Source of the DNA: Eutrigla gurnardus
Taxonomy: Eukaryota > Chordata > Actinopteri > Perciformes > Triglidae
Assembly: GCA_963514095.1 (NCBI GenBank)
Contig: OY741266.1
Coordinates: 3,303,501 to 3,367,500, forward strand
DNA: 64,000 nt
Direction: 5' to 3'
Each line of letters starts with the position of its first letter. The stretch's first letter is position 1. The translations under genes were made by a program, and so were the position numbers. The notes below the pieces were generated by a model, which had not been told where the DNA came from, ran no database searches, and saw only the letters and a program-made list of their open reading frames with translations. Of the stretch, positions 42,744 to 53,809 are shown one piece after another.

Positions 42744-42923
42744 CTCATACAGGTCAACCATGACGTTGCCCTCGGGGCCCATGCTGCTGACCACATTCTC
42801 CAGAGCCAGAGTGTAGTAGACCCCCGATGTGTCCGACACGTACAGGTTGTAGGTTTCATTCTGGTTCCACTCCTGCACGGCTGCAACCACACGGTTTTCA
42901 TCTGTACTGATCACATGCAGATC
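42744..42923 (-). CDS. sorcs1: sorcs1 internal exon w5 (VPS10 propeller)
   Basis: A 180-nt symmetric exon (60 codons). It encodes DLHVISTDENRVVAAVQEWN, an N-glycosylation sequon NET, then YNLYVSDTSGVYYTLALEN and DLYE at the donor GAG|GTAAAC. This is among the most conserved stretches of the SorCS propeller (ISTDEN, AVQEWNQN-TYNLY-SD). The donor is immediately followed in the intron by a (GATG)n LINE tail, so transposon sequence reaches within about ten bases of the splice site. Confidence 0.95.
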
Positions 42924-43181
42924 CTGGCAGAGAGGCAAAGTCAACATCAGTAAGGGCTCACAGTGACACATTCACATTTAACCTAGTAATAGTGTTATTA
43001 CTGTGTTATTATTATAAGATATTATTATGATAACATTTTTATGTAAATGAGTAATTTAAAAAAATAATACATCCACAGAGCTTTTAGAAAGGTGCAGAAT
43101 CAAAGTATCTCTTCTTGTGAAAAAAATATTTTGATTGTGAATTCATCATTTTAAAAATTATGACGGTTCGTATTTAATGTT

Positions 43182-43225
43182 CCCCGCGACCTGACACCAG
43201 ATAAGCGGTAGACGATGTGATGAGA
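43182..43225 (+). mobile_element. 44-bp SINE/RTE tail insertion with 13-bp TSD
   Basis: CCCCGCGACC...ATAAGCGGTAGACGATG is the end of the SINE-like family seen in full at 61648-62022. It is flanked by a perfect 13-bp duplication CGTATTTAATGTT (43169-43181 and 43226-43238). This is an extremely 5'-truncated retroinsertion. Confidence 0.85.
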
Positions 43226-43238
43226 CGTATTTAATGTT

Positions 43239-44787
43239 TTGTTTACCTCTGTGTAGATGTGTGACGTGTGGCTTGTGAGCCAATAGAATAGAACGTTGGT
43301 ATCACGTGGTATCTGTGTGGAGTCAGGGGTCAAGAGTCTTTGGGGTTGCCAGTTAGTGTGGAAAAAACTGAAAAATGTTTGAGTTTGACAGTAAGTGGGC
43401 GGCATTTCGGTACCAGGCCCTAGTGCTAAGTGACAAAAGGAGGAGCGAGACCAGAGTGAACGTTGGTTCAGCGTTGAATCGTCGGAGTAAGCTGAAGGAG
43501 TTTCAAGGACTGAAAAGAAACGCCGATGTGGCCACTTTTCTTCTTGGCCGTTAAGATATCATTAAAGCTAGCTAGCTAGTTGTGCAACGAACTGGCAACC
43601 CATTGAGGGCCCATGCGCTTCAAGCAACAGCTGAGTTGTGACGTGAATATAATGGACGGGGGAGAAAGGGCTACATGTAGTGGCTGGATGTTATCAATGT
43701 CAACAGCACCTTTAATACTCATTTGTATGCTCTTTTTTATGTGCAGGCTTTATGTGACTTTTTTGTTGTTGCTCAGTCTCACTCGTTAAGCGTTTCTCTT
43801 GGGGAGGCATCATTGCACTTAGCAGATAGTTAATCTTTCACTGGCATGTTCCGCCTCGAGCTAAGCCACGCCCTGTTTCATAGCTTGTGAACCATAGACC
43901 CTTTTTGTGTTTGTAAACAGCAATGATGTAAAAAAAAAAAAAAAGTATTTTGTGGGCAGAGCCGAACTGGTGTCAGCAACCGACAGCGAACTCCCGCCTT
44001 TCTATTTCCGGTACATGGGACCTCAATATGAATTTCTGATGCATGTATTCCTATGGGTAGATCGAAATTATTCTCTGGTCCTGTTTGAATTGTGCCATGA
44101 ACTTCACATATGTTTGTTTGTGTTTTTTAAAGATAATTTTTCATGCAAAAAAAAAACAAAAAACTGTGATTTATTATTGTGTAGAAGTTTGATAATGGTA
44201 GGTTTTGTGTAAGGCCGCTTTGTGAACTACAGCTCGTCGCTGCTCTCGGCGCGAATGATATCCGTTCAGTTTGAGCCAGCGATTCCTCGTCGGGACGGGA
44301 ACCGAAAGCATGAAGAGCCGTACCTGCTAGAACATTCAGGAACAAAACACACCGGCATCTCCGTTTGATCGGCACTGAACCGCTGTGAGAAAGGGTGATG
44401 ACATGACGTCACATACGCCACGTGTAGTCTTTCTCATTGTACAGCCTTAGACTGAACAATACAACAAACAAACGGTCAAACTCTTGACATGAAAAATTGT
44501 AATTTAAATCCACAGAATATTTCTAATTCGGGGCATATAACGACTGGGACCAGCAAATATTTCTATTATCTGCATTGAGACCCATACATTTTTCACAATC
44601 TCAGAGGTCTCATGGGAGTCTAGCGGAAGGGGCGGGACTTCGCCACTCTATAGTGTATTTGTATGTGTAGGTATGTATATTTATATGTATATGTGTATAT
44701 ATGAGTGTATATAAACTCATATATACACTCATACTAAATTTATGTGTGTATATACACTCATACTATTTATGAGAGTCTATATAAACA
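43239..44787 (-). other. sorcs1 intron w4/w5, next to exon w5
   Basis: About 1.5 kb. It includes an R2-type repeat at 43890-43985 and TA-rich, partly palindromic microsatellite sequence at 44650-44785 (GAGTGTATATAAACTCATAT). No exon. Confidence 0.55.
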
Positions 44788-44952
44788 GGCCGGCTGTGGC
44801 TCAGCAGTAGAGCGAGTCGTCCTCCAATCAGAATTTGTAGCTCCTGATGTGCAGTGATGAATGGGTTTGTGGGTATGGGTAAATGTAGACTGAATTAAGG
44901 GTAAAGGGCCTTGAGTAGTCGAAAAGCGTTATAAGAAATGCAGTCCATCTAT
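44788..44952 (+). mobile_element. tRNA-derived SINE, internally deleted
   Basis: The head GGCTGTGGCTCAGCAGTAGAGCG is the A-box region of a tRNA-like promoter. The B-box part is missing. The 3' part TTGAGTAGTCGAAAAGCGTT, ATAAGAAATGCAGTCCAT is the usual tail of this abundant fish SINE. The flanks share TCTATA-AAAC, a likely target duplication. Confidence 0.75.
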
Positions 44953-45508
44953 AAACCAGTAAACCCTAATTTAATGATGAGTCAGCCAGTCAGTCATTTT
45001 TAGTCTTCTGATATCACAACAAAAGTTATCTCAGAACACTTTTCACACCAAGCAGGGCTAGAACACTCATGATTTTCAGAGTCGATATTTTCAAAGTCCT
45101 AACATCACCAGGAGGAAGAGTTACAATGTGACAGTGGTGAGAAAAACTGCCTGAACAGACTTTTAGGTAGAAATATGGAGCAGACCAGGCTCTTGGGTTC
45201 CATCTGCCTTTGGTGTTGGCAGTAGTATTAGCAGTAGTAGTAATACCCCTCCGGTTAATTCTGAAGCTTTTATGTGTCTTTCAAAAAGGCACAGCAAGTG
45301 GCTAAATGAGACGACTAAATGTCTTCACTAGAACACTAGTAGTAGTAACAACGAGACAGCATTTCTTGTTGAGACATTAAATACGTCATTAGAACATGAA
45401 CAATATGTTGTCACGACATTGTCACAGAATCTCATTAAAGTTACAGTTGTTAGAGTGGGGAGGTGAACAGAATGCTTATTTTGTAATGCTAGCAGCAATA
45501 ATGATATA

Positions 45509-46044
45509 AGCCGTGTCCCAATTCAGTGTCCATCGTTCGGAGGCTGCATCTGAACACCAAATGCATCACAACGGCAACAAGGCTGTTCCACTTCAAATGC
45601 AGCCTCCTTTTCCCGGATTCAGAGGATCCAACTAATGGCCCAACCTATCCCAAGATTCATCACGCCTATGACGAATGGATTTTAATGAACATGGCAACTG
45701 CTTGCAGATCAGCAGAGAGAGATGTGATAGCAATACACTCTTACCTGAAATATATCACCAGCTGTGAAGCATAACCTTTATCATAATATAAAAAGAAAAA
45801 GAATACAATTTAAATTCTGGCTCCATTTTAATCGTATAGTACCTTTTCTATGCTCTTTCTTGTCAACTGCATGCTGGTTGGTGGGCAACTGGAGCAGCAA
45901 AGGTGAAGCAACCAAAAATCCTCTGTAGACCAGACTCAGTTCGGTGACTGGTCGGTTTGGCCAGCGTGGTCTCCAAAGGATCAAACCGCCGTAGACGACA
46001 AAGGCCGCATAGTTCGGAGGATGCTGCATTGGGACACAGCTCTA
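45509..46044 (+). mobile_element. MITE with GTGTCCCAA ends, complete copy
   Basis: The ends AGCCGTGTCCCAATTCAG and, inverted, AGCTGTGTCCCAATGCAG are followed by matching TTCGGAGG / CCTCCGAA segments. It is about 535 bp. The same family is at 8395-8715. The target duplication is not clear. No transposase. Confidence 0.75.
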
Positions 46045-47343
46045 GTGTATTGCGTTTTTTTAAGTAATCGAAAGTTTTATTTAGAAAAACGTATTTGAAA
46101 TATGTACCTGAATATATCATTTACGCAGGTTGCTCCTCATGATCGAAAACATGATCTCTCATGTCTTTTAGATTGTATCCTGCTTTCACACTCCTGCTGC
46201 CTTTAATCATAGTCAGTGATCAAAATTGCAACGTCTATCTGTATTCACATATTCAAACTGAGCGGATACTGAAATCATTAACACTATGTCAGGCTCATTG
46301 GGCAGAGATTATGTAGCGGAGGCCATGCTGGTCGGCTGTGTGCTTCATCTACCTCCGGCTGTGCCAATAACACCTTGCAGTGAGCCAACAGCAACCGGGG
46401 CGCCTAGGGCTTGATTGAATAAAACATGTCTAATTGTCAATGGGGACTTGACAAGCGAGGCCATGCACACACGTAGCACCACGGAATAACAACTCAGGAG
46501 ACAGTGTGAGAGTTACTTTTGGCCTTGATTTGCCCATAAATAAAAGAAAGAGAGAGAATGTCACACAGAGACTGCGATGAAGCTGAAAGCATATTATTTT
46601 GAATAAACTCCAGCACCACCAACTTAATTTCCCCCCTCATATATAGTTGGTGTCCCATGGTACCCAACTGATAATTTCTTCATCACACTGGTTTGGAATG
46701 TTATCATGGAATTAATGTTTCAGACGAGCCAAACTGCATCTACCATTTTTGTGAAAGCACAACGTTGAGTTGGGAAAAATATCAGGTTTGTGAAAAAAGT
46801 CACAAATTTGTCACTTCACAACAACTTTTGGACACGCGGTATCAGAAACTGGTCTTGGTGGATCCTAACGTTGACAATAAAAAATGTGTGTCCCTGTACA
46901 CGAAACCAATAGATTGCATTTCAGATCATTTCACCAACATTTTCACTAACTGTTTGTTAGTTAGTTAGTTAAATTACGGAACAAATGTACAATTACATAA
47001 ATCAATAGATTGACTTTTGGTTTGACATGGGACACAAACAGCTGTCTCCTGCGTGACAGTCATCTGTTTGCGTGACCCATCCAGCCAACACAACCTCACC
47101 CTCTATTTACTACGTCACCTGACTTCCTCCTTTGCTCCCGTCACAATTACGGCCACTAGGGTTCGGCGTTGTCTTCTTGTGTTCGTATCAGTGAACCGAT
47201 GATAAAAAGAGGTGTAGCGGGCTCCTTCTAATACAGATTTATCACCGCTGATGTGGGATGAACGTCTGAAGCGGGCGGTAAATCATCCAGATCTTGTGAG
47301 TATCTGACAATGTTCATTGTATTTTAATCAGGCGGCGTGTTAC
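46045..47343 (-). other. sorcs1 intron w4/w5, next to exon w4
   Basis: About 1.3 kb with no recognised gene, RNA or transposon end. Confidence 0.55.
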
Positions 47344-47433
47344 CTTGGGCAGAGTGTACTTGGGCAGCTTCATTGGCATAAAGACGTCTCTTTTAGCAGA
47401 CACATAGTAGATTGGCCTCCCTGCCGCCGACAC
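47344..47433 (-). CDS. sorcs1: sorcs1 internal exon w4 (VPS10 propeller)
   Basis: A 90-nt exon, phase 0 at both ends. It encodes VSAAGRPIYYVSAKRDVF and then PMKLPKYTLPK before GTAACA. It matches the family segment (T)-x-GGR-x-YYVS-x-R-x-F-x-x-(I/M)-KLPKY-x-LPK of the propeller. The acceptor is CACCTTTAG. Being symmetric (30 whole codons), it could be skipped without a frame change. Confidence 0.9.
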
Positions 47434-47566
47434 CTAAAGGTGAAGAAATAGTTGTGTGAAAAAAAATTTGAGACACGTAGGGACACCTAAAGGTGCACCT
47501 CTGAGAATGAGCTTACAACATCTTTGCTCGAATGTCTTTCACTGAGCAAACTGGACAATTACCCAC

Positions 47567-47685
47567 CTGGACAAATACATACTCGTCTTGCACCACCAGA
47601 GAATTGGGGTCAATGTAGCCGGGGAATGGTTTGCCCTTGTTGGCATCGGTGCAGTTCTGCAGCTTGCAAGTGACATACAGCGCCT
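47567..47685 (-). CDS. sorcs1: sorcs1 internal exon w3 (VPS10 propeller)
   Basis: A 119-nt exon encoding YVTCKLQNCTDANKGKPFPG, then YIDPNSLVVQDEYVFVQ, ending at CAG|GTGGGT. The PFPGYIDP-SL-VQD-YVFVQ segment is typical of SorCS1 and SorCS2 and unlike SorCS3, which supports the paralogue call. NCT is a possible N-glycosylation site. The acceptor is odd: in the transcript a long (TG)n tract runs directly into GAGCAG|AG, so there is no normal polypyrimidine tract. The next exon, w4, follows after a 133-bp intron. Confidence 0.9.
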
Positions 47686-47688
47686 CTG

Positions 47689-47689
<1 letters not shown>

Positions 47690-47727
<38 letters not shown>

Positions 47728-47731
47728 ATGC

Positions 47732-47782
<51 letters not shown>
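47690..47782. repeat. (CA)n microsatellite at the w3 acceptor
   Basis: About 90 bp of CA with a short CGTGCATGCACACG interruption. In the sorcs1 transcript it is (UG)n and ends only a few bases before the AG of exon w3. Confidence 0.95.
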
Positions 47783-47787
<5 letters not shown>

Positions 47788-49076
47788 AGCCATGGCATCA
47801 GTGACCGTATTAGCCAAAAGAAAAGGCAGCCTTCACCCAGAGCCAAGCCTCCCATAGCTTCTTACATTACTGGTGTCAATAAAGTGAGGTGGGGCGGGGG
47901 GGTGGAAGACCACAGGGAACAATTGCTTTCTTCTCTTTCAAATGCGGCGCAGCTAGAGAGTCTGTCCCTCCATGTTAGCCTCTGCCAAATATATGTCAGC
48001 TTGGTATGCAAGCACATGATCAATAGTGGTTAGCTGTGTGGCTGTAATATCTGACCCCACTGATCTGTGCTATGTGGGTGGCACTGAAGCATGGACCACG
48101 GGTCTGACCGAAACAAGGGCACACACACGGGCCTATATTTATATATATTTATAATACATTTATCAACCAGAGCAGTCAGCTCAGAATGTAGCAAAAGTTT
48201 ATCAGTGATTCTCTGTCAAAGCAGAACCAGCAGTTACAGGCTTTCAGCTTTCTTTGTCTGTCTGTATGTCTGTCTGTCTGTCTTTGTCTGTCTCTCTTTC
48301 TCCCTGTCTGTGTCTCTCCATCTCTCTCTCTTCCTGTCTCTGCTGTGTGTCAGTGCCATGGACAGCGCCGTACATCAGTCAGTGGGTGATGGTGACTGCT
48401 CTCATTGGGGAATGTAGGACCCAGTGTTTTTAAAACTTGACCCATACCAGGTATGAAAGTCAGGATATCTGGTACTTTAACTGTGCCCATTCTTTTAAAA
48501 AAAAGTATTTATGGAAGTGTATGGAGTAGCCCTTATAAACACTCTTCCATTTCACTTGGCTTTCAGAAAGCAGGGGGGTATTGGCCGGCCAACTTGTAGA
48601 CCCTGATATACTATTTTTTTTAATATAAAACCTGAATCGTATGGTTATTTTTTCCAAACCTGCATTTTAAACAATTTTAAACATTTTAAACCAAAGGATA
48701 TTGGTCACTGTCACCCACTGACTGATTCACAGTGCTGTGAAGTACTTGACAGTACTCCGACTACCGAAATTTTGATATCAACAGAGAATACATGATTTGT
48801 TAAAGGTTAGACAGATAATGACAAACAGATGAAGTCATAATATTCTGTCATTCAGAAGGAGGAGTGAGATTCCTCGATACCTACACAAGCGCCACTGCGC
48901 TAATTTGCTTGCTTTTACAAGCTCTCTAATGTATGCATTACTTTTCACTCCATTGTCATTGTGTGTCCCCGCCATTTCCCTTTAGGAGAATTCTCCCAAA
49001 AATAAAAACTCCACAATGCTTACGCTACAGTATAAAAGACACGAGCAAATTGACAACTCGGAATTCAATTACTCAC
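47783..49076 (-). other. sorcs1 intron w2/w3
   Basis: About 1.3 kb, with an imperfect (TGTC)n/(CT)n tract at 48253-48345. Nothing else recognised. Confidence 0.6.
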
Positions 49077-49141
49077 GTCCTTCAGAAATGCTGGTTTCCA
49101 GGTGAATTAAGCCTGGCTCTTTGTCCAAACCCATTTTAGAC
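49077..49141 (-). CDS. sorcs1: sorcs1 internal exon w2 (VPS10 propeller)
   Basis: A 65-nt exon whose first base completes the split Trp codon from w1. It encodes SKMGLDKEPGLIHLE and ends at GAAGGAC|GTGAGT. The acceptor is a clean CTGCCTTTCAG. It corresponds to the family segment W-S-x-x-GLD-x-(D/E)-P-x-L-(V/I)-H-(L/M)-E of the propeller. It is small, but its two split codons (phase 2 in, phase 1 out) agree with both neighbours, which makes the call firm. Confidence 0.87.
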
Positions 49142-49600
49142 CTGAAAGGCAGACAAATGTGTTTCAGGAACGTCACTGTTGTTCTTTTGCCTTTGGGCAG
49201 ATGCAGTCTAACTGACCTGGTGGACTGCACACTGCAAAGTCATACAAATTTAGAACTGCAGAGAGGTTAAGTCATTGGCTATGACAGGTGTGGTAAACAT
49301 CAGTATGAACTGGGCGGCTGTGTCTTTGTCTTCATTGTGGATGGCAGTTCAAAGTGTGAAGAAAAGTAACCCCCTCCCCCCCAGATAGATGGAGGAAGAC
49401 GTTTCCTGACATCATTAGCAGAGGAAAATCCATTGATTTTCTCTCTACAGTAGGTATGTCCGCAGATGGAATAGCATATAACCATTAGGGTATTAAATAT
49501 GTATTAAAAAGACTGGGGGATCAGAGGAGAAGCAAAGGCAGCACACACATGGTGGAGCAAACGGGGAGGTGGAGAGAGACTGGGGAGAGTAAGAGAGAAT

Positions 49601-50552
49601 GGGCCCTAGTTTCGTAGACCAGCGCAGGGCGGCGCAGGGTGGCGCAAGCGGGGCAGTGCAAGTTTCGACCCGCGCAGCCTTGCGCACCGTCAGTTTGGCA
49701 GTTTGGTGGATCGCCTGCGCCAAGATGGGTGTGGCGGCGCAGCAGGGGGAGGCGTCACAGATTCAGCTTGGCGTAGCGGAAGTTTCGTGGCAAAAAGCCT
49801 CGCCGAGACTGCGCTGAAAGCTCGCCAGTTTCGACCTGGTCTACTTTCGGCGCAAGGCGCAAATAAAGTCCATTCATTCAATGCGAATCACAGCTGGCGG
49901 ATCGGAAGTTTGGCGGACCGGCGCGCAGTGCGTACACGTCACCGAGACCTCACAGGCAGGTTTCCACAGTTCCAGGCACATTTAAATGCAATAAATAACA
50001 ACAAACACTATTTAATGCAACTGATTGAATCAACACGTGAATTTATATCTATATAGATTGTCCCGTCACATCTGACGTCAGATCAAAGGCGGATGGCACG
50101 CGTAACGGAAACTCAGCCTCTCGGACCAAAACATCTCCCTCTCTCTCTCCTGTTTTTTATAATATGGGCATTGTTATTATTATGATACGCGCGCACAGCG
50201 CGTGATGCGCGTGGTGGGAGCGGCGGCGCTGCTTCTGTCATCGGGTTGTCAAGTGACGGAACTTGCACTGAACCTCCCCTAACGCATTAAAGGAGAGGAG
50301 AGGAGCTCATTTGATTGGTGAAGATCTGAATCGGCTGTATTAATCCCAGTCCACGCCTCGTCTCCTCCTCGTCTCCCACTCACGCCTTCTTCTCCTCCCT
50401 CTTTCCCACTTGCGCCGGTGGGCGAGACGGGAGGAGTGCCTGCGTGAGCCTGCGCGGTGCACGCAACTTGCAAAGTCCAGGCGGACACACCCCGTCGGCG
50501 CGGCGCAGCTGCGCTGAAAGCTGACTGCGCCTGGTCTACGAAACTAGGGCCC
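49601..50552. mobile_element. GC-rich 3-bp-TSD MITE, copy B (inverted to copy A)
   Basis: Same family as 38068-39050 and highly similar over its full 952 bp, but in the opposite orientation. The ends GGGCCCTAGTTTCGT are flanked by AAT on both sides (49598-49600 and 50553-50555). Confidence 0.9.
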
Positions 50553-50819
50553 AATGTGTCCACAGGTGGCACAACCATAAATAGAGTGAGAAATAAAAGT
50601 GGGTCTGTGTGAGGCCAATGTGAGCAGAGCAACCGCCACAGCATTAGACTTATTGGTTTGAGTGTTGTCCCAGATGAAACACTGAATATGAATATGATGG
50701 TCTTCTTATCCCAACTGCATTTCCATTTTTACTGAATAATCAATTCAGGTACCAAAGATCAGTGTAAGGCAGGCAAGAAATTCCTCCTTGAGTTATAGTG
50801 CAGCTATACGGTTTAATCT

Positions 50820-51234
50820 TTATATTGTCAGCGAGGGGCGGCGAAGCTCCAGGTCGGTGTCTCTGTGGATGCCTTGACTCCAGCTTGGACCACTGCGTGG
50901 TCTGTGAGGACGCCTGGCACCAGAACAGGTGGAGCTCCAGATGTTTTTGCAGCGATTGTAAGTGAAGTTATTGCAGCTGAATGTGGTGGAATACAGAGTG
51001 CCGTTTGTCCAAAATCCATGCCACTGCTCGGTTTGACTAAATGAGCTCACGACTCTTGTCATCTTAACGTGTTCGGTGGCCACTCGTACAGCAGAAAGAA
51101 GCTCCCTGTGCAGCCTCATTACCAGGAACACCACCAAACCCACCGCACAGTGTGATGCCCAAAATAGAACTTTGACAGCTTCTGCAGCATCAGCCTGGCA
51201 GGCTCCCTTCACTCCTGGCTGCCCAGCTTGTTTC
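50820..51234 (-). other. Unrecognised open frame with a hydrophobic segment
   Basis: Open on the minus strand from a stop near 51234 to TAA at 50820. The first in-frame ATG is near 51119 (about 99 codons). Upstream of it the frame reads VLFWASHCAVGLVVFLV, a plausible membrane segment, then a Cys/Asn-rich stretch with NGT and NFT sequons (TTFSCNNFTYNRCKNIW). I do not recognise the product. It could be an exon of a nested gene, a relic, or chance. Confidence 0.25.
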
Positions 51235-51546
51235 TACCCTGACAGTTTGTGGAGGTGAAAGCTTTTTGTTGCAGTTAGTTACTGTATAGAGGCCAGACAT
51301 GAATTGGACAGATGAAGGTGAGACACATGAAGGAAAGACGGTAGGGCTGAAAAATGTATCTAATTTTCATCGCGATCATGAGTTTCCAGCAATTCAATTA
51401 AAATTATCATATGTGATACTAATGTTTAAAATGTGTGCTCATAGTTACATGTACAAATGAAGCACTGCCTAAACTCAAAACTAGTTACCAGGTGGCGATA
51501 GTAGTTTGGCTTCATTTTTGGGGAGCCGCCATGCCAATGCGTGCAC

Positions 51547-52371
51547 CCATAGACCGTATAAAAGAAGAGGGTGTCGTCATCGTGATGTCACTCGTTGGAT
51601 TGTGAAGTTTGTTGAAGCATTTTGGCTGTCGCCATCTGGGAATTTTTGCAACCAGTGAAAGTAAGTGACCATATTTGGACTGCAGAGGAGTCACGGGTGG
51701 ATCTGATGAACAGAAGTGGCAAAGCAGCACCCATACTGGATCCTGATCCATCTGGCTGCTGTTGTTAAGTTGTTAACTAAGTTAGCTTCATTATTCAAGG
51801 TGTTAAGTCATCTTAGTAGCTAACTGCATTGGTAGCGTGGTAGTGATGATAGCTAGGCTGCTGTAGTAACCTGTCAATCACCAGGTAGCCCCGCCCCTAA
51901 AGCATCCCCTGCGTTCTGGTCTGGTGGACTCTAATTGGACCTGTCAATCACCAGGTAAGCCCCGCCCCCTAAAGCATCCCCTGCTTTCTGGTCTGGTGGA
52001 CTCTAAATGGACCATAATGTACTTAATGAACATCATGCTGGATTGAAGAAGACTTGAAACTAGAGATTGAGACCATAAACTCATGTTTACAACGTTTCCT
52101 GAGATAAAACATCAAGAGAGAAGTAGGACCATGTTCTCATAGACTTCTATACAATCAGACTTCTTTCTGCAACCAGAGGAGTCGCCCCCTGATGGCCAGT
52201 AGGGAGAAATCATGTCTAAGGCACTTGAGAATTGGCCTCACAATTATGCTACCAATGCATTTAGCTGTTAAGATGACTTTAACACTATGAGAACGTGGAC
52301 TTTAACCTGAGTCCTGAAACCAATGGGTGTCGTCACGATGACTATGTCCACTTTTTATATACCATCTATGG
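51547..52371 (+). repeat. Dispersed repeat R1, full-length copy
   Basis: The ends mirror each other: CCATAGACCGTATAAAAGAA at the left and, inverted, CCATAGATGGTATATAAAAA at the right. Both are followed by a GTC(A/G)TCGTGATG-like segment. It is about 825 bp. It has an internal direct duplication of GGACCTGTCAATCACCAGGT-GCCCCGCCC (51870 and 51938). It looks like a non-autonomous DNA element; TA may be the target, but I cannot prove it. Confidence 0.7.
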
Positions 52372-53735
52372 ATGTAAAGAGGGTCAACAATTGAAGATTC
52401 CAGTTCAATACTATCCCAACTTATATTCTTATTGCAGTCTTCATATACTTATTTCAGACGCATGAATAATTAAAATCCTAAAAACCTCTCCGGCTCATCT
52501 GCTTCTCACGGTGCCGAGAGGCAGACCTTCTTTCTGTCCAGGACATTTACAATGTCAAAAGTGCTCTTTAGTTTTTAGTGACAATTGTCACGCAATTATT
52601 GTCTCATAAGTAAAACAAATATATATATGATGTTCAAGAATTATCAATGTTTTTAGCTTTATGTGGTCAGGTAGTACACATTACAGTCGTAATGTACCGA
52701 GATTGATGATAACTGATATTAACAAAATTAAATATTGATATCATGTTGATATAATAAACACACTTTATTAAATAATCCAGCAATTATTAAATCTTTTATA
52801 TCTACAGTTGTGCTTGATTGATGTTTTTTCAAATTTACTATAAATATTACTATTATATTGTTACAGCACTCACACATCCAAACTACCTATGAATCCTATC
52901 CCATAACTAACCCTGAAAACCCAAATCAGAATTAGAGCTGACTTATATTTTCTTTTGAAATTGCAATATGAATAAGTAATTGTCATTATCTATTCCCATT
53001 AATGTCTTAAGCTGCAAGAAAGGTTGACTTTAACTAATAAGCAATACTGCTGTGAGGCGTCCAAAGTATCTGGTCCGTCTGACTGCATGCTGATACAACG
53101 ATCGCTCAGTCAAGGATGGTTGCCTCAAAAAGAAACTCTTTATGAAGTTGTTGTTTGGAAAGGCAGAGAGAGGAATGCTGAGTGAGGTCTGGTGAGGACG
53201 CTCTAGATAGAAAATCTGGTTTATATTACATCAAGTTCACACAGGAAATGGTTAGAAGCTGGCGTAGTGGTTGGTGTCTCAGTCACCAATAGATGCTGGC
53301 TATTGAGATAAGACAAGAACAGATCTATAGAGTGGCAATATGAATTTATGAGCAATATAGTAATCCATATTAAAAAAGAAGAAGAAGCAATACAAACTAG
53401 ATTAAACAAAATAATCTTTGGAGGAATTAAACATCATGCATCATTATACAACATCCATCCATCCATCCATCTATATATATATATATATATATCTTTATCT
53501 ATTTTCATGTAGAACATGAATAGATATAGATATAAATAGGCATGTTTAATATAATATGTGGGTCACCGATGTAGACTCAGAGTTGAATTTATGGAAAATA
53601 ATCATTAGGTAAACACAAATGAGATTTTATTTTCAAGTAAACCTGACCTCAATAGAAATAAAAAAAACAGACCTGAATGGTTTCACATGTTAGAATTGTA
53701 TACATTGTTTGGAATGTCCACATCTCTGTACTTAC
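52372..53735 (-). other. sorcs1 intron w1/w2, next to exon w1
   Basis: About 1.36 kb, AT-rich, with an (ATCC)n/(TA)n tract at 53453-53490. No exon or RNA recognised. Confidence 0.6.
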
Positions 53736-53809
53736 CAGTAGAAACGGTTGGGAGCCACTCTCTCGTGCACCACCTGCCACCTCCTCCCAAACTCCACCGA
53801 GCTGTAGAG
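53736..53809 (-). CDS. sorcs1: sorcs1 internal exon w1 (VPS10 propeller)
   Basis: This is the first exon of the receptor seen in the window (74 nt, enters in phase 0, leaves in phase 2). It encodes LYSSVEFGRRW followed by RVAPNRFYW. The S-x-E-x-G-x-x-W pattern is an Asp-box-like propeller motif, and the second part matches the conserved VTPNRFYW region of SorCS VPS10 domains. The donor is TG|GTAAGT. The acceptor has an 8-nt tandem copy of CTCTACAG; I chose the upstream AG because it keeps the frame. The exons upstream of it (signal peptide, propeptide, first blades) are not in the window. Sure of the family, fairly sure of the paralogue. Confidence 0.88.

Noticed and set aside
46693..46968. 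91-codon plus-strand frame
   Set aside because: No domain, no splice context, AT-rich composition equal to its flanks.
6018..47782. CRISPR-like repeat arrays
   Set aside because: The tandem arrays here are microsatellites, minisatellites and LINE monomers without unique spacers; the DNA is vertebrate.
47539..47855. Long Val/Cys and Thr/His open frames
   Set aside because: Translations of the CA/TG microsatellite.
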